64,000 nucleotides of DNA, taken from the NCBI GenBank assembly GCA_036927565.1, contig JAYESD010000006.1:102211353-102275352 (forward strand). Reading direction: 5' to 3'. Made by a program: the position numbers and the translations under genes. Source of the stretch: Tuctoria greenei (lineage: Eukaryota; Streptophyta; Magnoliopsida; Poales; Poaceae). Below the pieces are notes generated by a model. That model made no database searches. It was given only the letters and a program-made list of their open reading frames with translations, and was not told where the DNA came from. Shown here in pieces: positions 58,068 through 64,000 of the stretch (positions are counted from its first letter, which is position 1; the number at the start of each line of letters is the position of its first letter).

Positions 58068-61000
58068 TGTAAAAGCCCGCTTTTCGAAAGAACAAAAACG
58101 CAAAAATACGAACTTAAAAATTTTGAAAGTGAACTTGGAAATCCAAACTCACATGAGCCATATGAGTTAACCCATGTTCACTAAAAATAGGAACTTGTTA
58201 AAATGTTACATATAGAACATGGTTGCTAATGTATTTGGGACATAGGGGTAAGATTCTTAATTTCCATGTATTCAAATTAAAAATAGAAAAGAAAAACAAA
58301 ATTAGAGAGAAAGAAAAAGGAATTATTCCAACCCTAAAATGGGACATCCAAAAATATTCAAATCTCATGCTGTAAATTTTTCCATGACCTTCTAATATTC
58401 CAAATAGACTCTCGGTAAAGTTTCAAAATTTCTGATGCACGTTTCCCATTTATTGGACACGTAGTGAGAGTTTAATCAACATCGACTTCAAATTTAAACT
58501 TTGTGCTCAAACTTCTCCAAATCAACTCCAAATTTTTCCTGAGGTCCCTTATGGTTCAAAAAGGGTAACTTCAAAGTTTCAGGATTTTTGAACCTAATCT
58601 ACTATTTATTTCCTTGAGTCAAGTATCACCACTTGAATTCAAATTCAAACCTGAGTTCAAATTCAATTTGCTCAGTTTTGAAATCTGATTGCACCATAAA
58701 ATTTTCCACATTTTATTTAGTCATTGGGACAAAATCGAATATCTTTGAAGCATGTCTCCTAGCTCTATTTGAATTTTGAAAAGAGAAGGGAGAAGAAAGT
58801 GGGACCCACATGTCATGTCTATCCTCGTGGCCACAAAAACAAACTTTGCTTCTCTCTTTCTGTCCTTATCAGCACCCGACCCCGCTTCTTCTTCCCTCCT
58901 CCCACGGCCGCTCATGGCACCGCAGCGCCACACCACCGGCTCGCCCCGCCCCCACGGCACTCCCGCCGCCTTCTTCTCGCCCGACCCCGCGCGCCGCCAT
59001 CCAGCCGCTCCGCCCCGCGCTCGACCGCCCCACGCCGGCCGCCGCTCGGCCCGGAGCCGCACCACCGTGCCGCTCGCCTTGCCGCCGGCCCGCGCACCTC
59101 CCCGCGCCGCGACGCCGCCCACGGCGCCACCAGCTCGCGCCCCGGTCTGCCGCTGCCATAGCTCCCCGATGGCCGGCCGCATCGCGCTCCTGCCATGCGC
59201 CCCCCTCACAGCCGCACACACCTCCGTCGCTGCGTCGCCCCAGCTCCTCCCTTCGCGGCCACGTCGCTGCCCCTGCGCGCTGCTGCCTAGCCGCCACACC
59301 GCTGTCCAGGCAACCCCCCCTGGCTGTGCGCGCCTCCCCGCCGGTCGCCTCCTCACCGGCGCCATCCGTGTCTACCGGCCCGCGCGCATCGCCCCAACAC
59401 CCCCTAACGATGCGCCCGCCTCTGCCTCGCACCGCCTGTGCCGCCGTCCTACGCCTTGTCCGCGCGCCGGCCTCGCCGCGTCCGAACTCCACCTTGCCGC
59501 CACAACCACGCTCCCTGGCCGCCGTCTTGCCGCTCCGGCGTGCTGCTCTACCCTGGCGTGTCCTATTCCTGCAGCAAGCATGCCCGCACGCAGCATGCCG
59601 CCCTGCTGCTGCTCGCCTCGCCGCGCCCCATAGCGCGCTGCCGTCGAACTCCCTGTCCGTCCACCACCGCGCCAGTGACGGCCGTCCTCCCTTGCTGTTG
59701 TTTAAGACCGAGCCCCACACGCAGACACCCGGCCGCCTGTCCATGCTAGGTGCGCCTTTCCGGGCCGACCGCGAGCACCATGAAGCCATGTTCGCGTTCC
59801 GCACCGTGGCTATGTCCTGGAAGCAAGGCGAGTAATGGGTGTGATGGAGAATATGCAGGAACACGTCGTTGACACACCGACATTGACAACTGGTCCAAGG
59901 TTAGCTCTTATTTTGCAAGAATGATTGGATCAGTGACTGTAGCCAAGGTGTTTGATGAAATGGTTACAAGGCGAAACTAAGTGTGTTGCCATTCAATGCT
60001 GGTCTATGGATGCAAGTCTATTCTCGGGTGGCAATCGACAAGGACATGTGCCAAGATACCCTTTGAATGGTGATGACGCGATGGAACTCAAGTACACACC
60101 CAAGATGTTCGGCTAAATGCCTACAAGGTGATCCTTGCCCTAAAATGTCTTGCTTGACGTCATTGAGGTCCATTCGTGGTGATCGCTAAGGTTACTCATA
60201 TGTCGTCAAGTCGTACGTCCAGTTTCCGCATTAATATCATTCCAATAGAAATCCCTAAGTTGACCTCTTTTGTCATTTGTATCACGTTGGCATGTCCGTG
60301 CGTGCTCGTAATGCTCCACCATGAGTCGCGTTGTTGTCATTGACCATATGACGCCCTCGTGACGTTCCGAGCCATCATCGTGTCCCGACATCGAGCTGTA
60401 GGATGCCTGTAACATACATGATGCTGAAACACAACCACGACACAACGGTCGACAGTCGTTTAGCCAAATTAGGGTTTGGTCAAGGCGAGACTCGTCGAGT
60501 CCTAGGTGTAGCCTAGATGCTCGATGAAATGCCTTCTAGGTCAAACCGAGTGTATTGGTGACCATCAATGACCTAGTGTAGAATACTGCGAGAACGTTGC
60601 GACCGACGAGGAGAACTAGTCCAAGTGGAACCTTGGATAAGAATTTCTTAGTCGTGTCGAGGACGTTTCCTTTCCGTTTGCGGAATTGCTTACCTAGGTG
60701 TACCTCTTCATCGACGGTAGGTTCGTAGAGTCTTTTGTCGACAACTAAGTTGAGTCCCTAACTCTCCGACTCATGAAGTGGTGTTCGGGATTCTGCTCAC
60801 CCCATTGACGAGTCCGGGTTGATGTGGACCTGGCTAATCCGATCTTCTCGTGATGGCAAAACATGACCGTCACGGCAAGGTCTCGCATCATGTTTAAGTC
60901 CCAAGAGCTTATCGAGCTCACCTGGACAAACTTGCGGGAGACACTACATTAGTGTCGTCGTGAGTCACTTGAACGATGCTCGAGGAGCTTGCCGTAGAAA

Positions 61001-63343
61001 CTACTTTACCTAAAGGTCATTTGAATGTTGTCTCGGTACTCACGTCAGGTTAACAAGGCTCGTTATGACGTCTTAAGTCCAAATAACGTTGACCTCACTT
61101 CACTCCCAAGTGTCGCTAGGGTTTCACCCTGGTTCATCCTTATCAGAACCCTGCGACCACACTTGTCACGTAATTAGGTTTACTCCTTAATGAGTTTGTG
61201 TAACTTCACTGTTCGACTTCTAAGTCACAACCTCTTGTTGCATAGTTCACTCATGCCTTAAGCTTTCAATGCTCCATCTTGATCGCTTAGTCTTCCTTAC
61301 ATCACACAGTGCAGTAATGCTTCTTCACCATTCTACCTTATCACTCTTTGAGCGGCATAGCTCCAAGTGTCGAGTGCTAAATTGCAATGTGTCATTACAT
61401 TGCAGCTTTTAGTACTTATCTCGACACTACTATGCCACCTTGACTCTTAGGTCATCCTTACACTACCAGTACAACACTTCCACACCGTTCAGCTGTATCT
61501 TCCTTGAGTGGCATAGCGTCGAGTGTTGAGTGCCAAGTTGCAATGTGTGCTTACATTGCACCTTTCAATTCACATCTCGATACTACGATGACCACTTGAC
61601 TCCATCCTTTGTTCATCCACACAACTGAGGCATATCTGTCCTTCCTAGTCAAACTCCTCATTCTTAGAGTTTACACAACCCCGTGGAGTCTATTCTTAAA
61701 TTACTTAATTACTTAATTACTTATATGCATATCATGTCAATAGGAACGTGTTGATAGGTGATCGACAAGAAACTTCACTTGGAGGAGAAGGCCAAGGTGT
61801 TTCCACTTAAGTTCCATGGCAGGTTCTCCGGAGGAAGACCAAGCCCTAACAATTGACATTTATTCAAGTCGCAAACTAAGGCAAGCCCCAGTTTGCATTA
61901 AAGTCGTTTTTAAAATTTTGCTTTATCACTATGATGAGTAGTATATGAATTGTGCATTAAGTTTAGGATGATTGATACTCCACTTGCATGGCCAAAAATC
62001 CCAGGGATTGGTTGGAACGAGTTACAATTTGACCTGTAGTAACTGCTTTGCTAATGCATAGGAAAAATCGGTAGAAGTCGAGTAGTTGGAATCTACTCGC
62101 GAGAGATGTAGGACATATCTCACAGGATTTGTTAGCTAGAAAATGGCATAATATAATGAAATTGAGACTGGGCAGGGAATGGATAGGAAGAGGTGGGAAG
62201 TGAGTCTCGGTCGCGTAGCCCTGCCGGTGTCGATTATGGCCCGCTTCGTGTGCGGCCCCGCTAAACAAGCTTGACTTGTACCGGCAACATAATGGACATA
62301 TGTAATCCAATAAACTGACGTAGCTTGGTCACTTGGGTGTCGAGGCATACCGTTCCGTTTTATAGGTGTGGGTTGAGGGCAGCAAGGTGTAAATCCGCTG
62401 GTGGGCACGTCAGAGTACGCCCCATGCAGGGACCTCCTGCTCGTGACGGATCGACCGGTTTGACATTTGAGTGTCTCGCGAAAGGTTGCCATAAACGCCT
62501 AGTACTGAAGTGTTATGTAGGTACGGGTGTGCTCCCTGACACTTCCGAACGACGTATGTGTCGTGTTGTTCGGGTGTGTCCTGATTGCAATCACTGTCCC
62601 TCGCAGTAATGGAGTACCACTTGTTCACTGAGTCATGACATAGTAAAATACTAAAGAAGCCAGAAAATCATATTGTATTGAATTATAATTACTTTGCAAC
62701 AATGTATGATTTAGAGATAGTACAACTAAAAGTTTACAATTTCCCCATACTCTAGCTGTAATAGCATTACGTGCTTTGGGCATGTCATATCATCAGCAAA
62801 GTGTTTCTTGTTTGATTGTGGAGTCTATGATGTGCCGTGCCCGAAGAATGTCGTTTGCTACTTAAAACATGATTATAAGGATCCACTTGTAGGCGAGTCT
62901 ATTTATGCTATTCCTTACCTATGTTTAGTGTCCCCTTGCATATGTCTAGTGAGACGGGTTAGTCTTATTGAGCCTTATGCTCACGTTTGCGCTTTAACGA
63001 TTTTTGCAGGTATTAGTTTTATTTCTGCTCTTCAGGTTGTACATGAGACTCGAGTTGTCGAGATAAATCTCATGTGAACCATGCCGCTACTGAATGTGCT
63101 TCTTGTTGCTAGTGAGAAGCGTCCTAGGGCATGGACGTCTTCTCTCCTGCTTAGTTAGGTGAGATTATGAGTATGTATTTTCCGCTGCGTGTGTACCCCT
63201 GTGGTACACTCTTTTGTAAACTCTTCTTATTATGAAATGAAAACTTTATATGTTTTTGTATCCTTTTCGTGTGTGCTGTTAGGTGCCGCATCGCACGGCA
63301 CCACCCAATGAGATCCTCGGATGTGTGGACTCTAATCCCCACA
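58068..63343 (+). repeat. Second LTR of the non-autonomous element (5276 bp, complete)
   Basis: Starts TGTAAAAGCCCGC after the polypurine tract and ends TAATCCCCACA before a PBS, so both borders are supported. A sampled 175-bp stretch differs from the first LTR at about 7 positions. It has the same GC-rich block (58860-59720) with much shorter C runs (6 and 7). The last 600 bp correspond in reverse to the beginning of the LTRs at 9847, 15858 and 23685. Confidence 0.9.
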
Positions 63344-63347
63344 GACA

Positions 63348-63359
63348 TGGTATCAGAGC
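63348..63359 (+). other. Primer-binding site after the second LTR
   Basis: TGGTATCAGAGC, complementary to initiator tRNA-Met, four bases after the LTR end. It shows that this LTR also acts as a 5' LTR for a second internal region. Confidence 0.92.
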
Positions 63360-64000
63360 TTCGTTGGGAATAGCACGCTCGAAAAGAGCCTATTTTTGAA
63401 AACTTCAAAGTAGTCGAGTGAGGATTAGCTATATGCCCATTAAGGACTATTACTAGTATAAGTTTTAAAGGTGGTGAACTAACTTGTTATAATATTTCTG
63501 TAACGACGCTCCGTCTTCAAGGTAAGAGGTAAGGTACGCCACCGAGAGCGGATCAATCTCGGTAAGCTTTGCATACGAGATGTGGTATGTGATATTTTTG
63601 TGGCTTAGCACGAAAAGTCAATATGAGTCTCTGAATCATTCCATGTTTCTGAGAACATATGACACGCGGTACCCCAACGTGACACAAAATTAGTGAGAGC
63701 CCCCGTCGGGTGGTGTATAACCCGATAGTATGCATCTCTAGAACTATTCATGTTCTATGGGATCATGCGAAACACGTATGCCCGAGCGTGTATAAGCCGG
63801 TTCGTACGGGAGTCTTTGCTGTACAGACGTATTTACAGCCATGTACCTCGAGACATGACTTCGCTCGAGGGCGACTCACACCAGAGTCGTATGCATTTAC
63901 TTTTGATTATATCTTATTGTGACTGCCTGTCGTGTTTCCTCGTGCTGCCCTTGAGGTGTGAAGGTGTGAAAGGGGATTGTTTGTCTTCTGCAGGTACACT
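63360..64000 (+). other. Second internal region of the tandem element (leader only in window)
   Basis: Matches 40152-40584 joined to 53543-53680 with few differences and without the Tat insertion. Non-coding. It runs off the right edge at GCAGGTACACT. Confidence 0.88.

Larger units (their letters stand above)
34979..64000 (+). mobile_element. Non-autonomous Tekay-related LTR element, tandem LTR-internal arrangement
   Basis: A plus-strand element related to the minus element but without gag-pol. Its parts are LTR 34979-40151, leader 40152-40584, nested Tat element 40585-53537, internal region 53543-58067, polypurine tract, second LTR 58068-63343, PBS 63348-63359, and a second internal region running off the window. 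The LTRs are about 5.2-5.3 kb. It sits inside the 5' leader of the minus element: the 5 bp before it are GGTAC. Without the nested insertion one LTR plus internal region is about 10.1 kb. Confidence 0.8.

Overview
The window is plant nuclear DNA, almost certainly from a grass, and it looks like repeat-dense heterochromatin. All of the 64 kb that I can identify is transposable element. I found no host gene, tRNA, rRNA or CRISPR array. Evidence for a plant: a SIRE/Maximus-type Ty1-copia element, Ty3-gypsy elements with a chromodomain of the Tekay/Del type, a Tat-lineage (RIRE2/Grande-like) gypsy element with an antisense gene, and TNP2-type CACTA transposase remains.

Layout. (1) 1-7797, minus strand: a copia element whose 5' LTR is complete (6293-7797) and whose 3' LTR lies off the left edge. 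Gag is open; pol is broken by two nonsense codons and one frameshift. (2) 7798-19816: two tandem units of about 6.01 kb, roughly 97% identical by eye. Each is a 2-kb fragment of a CACTA element joined to a 3.95-kb minus-strand gypsy LTR. A third CACTA fragment (19817-23684) starts with the same 500 bp but keeps much more of the transposase. (3) 23685-34978, minus strand: a Tekay-like gypsy element with its 3' LTR, degenerate pol and gag, an extra ORF upstream of gag, and part of its 5' leader. (4) 34979-64000, plus strand: a relative of that element inserted into its 5' leader, with LTRs of about 5.3 kb and an internal region without gag-pol. A PBS and a second internal region follow its second LTR. 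(5) 40585-53537, plus strand: a complete 12.95-kb Tat-lineage element nested inside (4), with a perfect 5-bp target duplication (ACTTC) and two 860-bp LTRs about 98% identical. Its sense gag-pol has five in-frame stops. On the opposite strand it carries an intact two-exon gene with a PF04195-like domain and a long coiled coil.

The nesting gives an order of events: the minus-strand Tekay element first, then the plus-strand non-autonomous relative, then the Tat element. The LTR divergences agree (about 4% in the sampled part of the middle element, about 1.9% for the Tat element). Functionally, only the antisense Tat gene and the copia gag still look able to make full-length protein. The most unusual signals are the spliced antisense gene, the repeated 12-bp palindrome in the copia element, the LTR-CACTA tandem array, and the non-coding gypsy derivative with its LTR-internal-LTR-internal arrangement.
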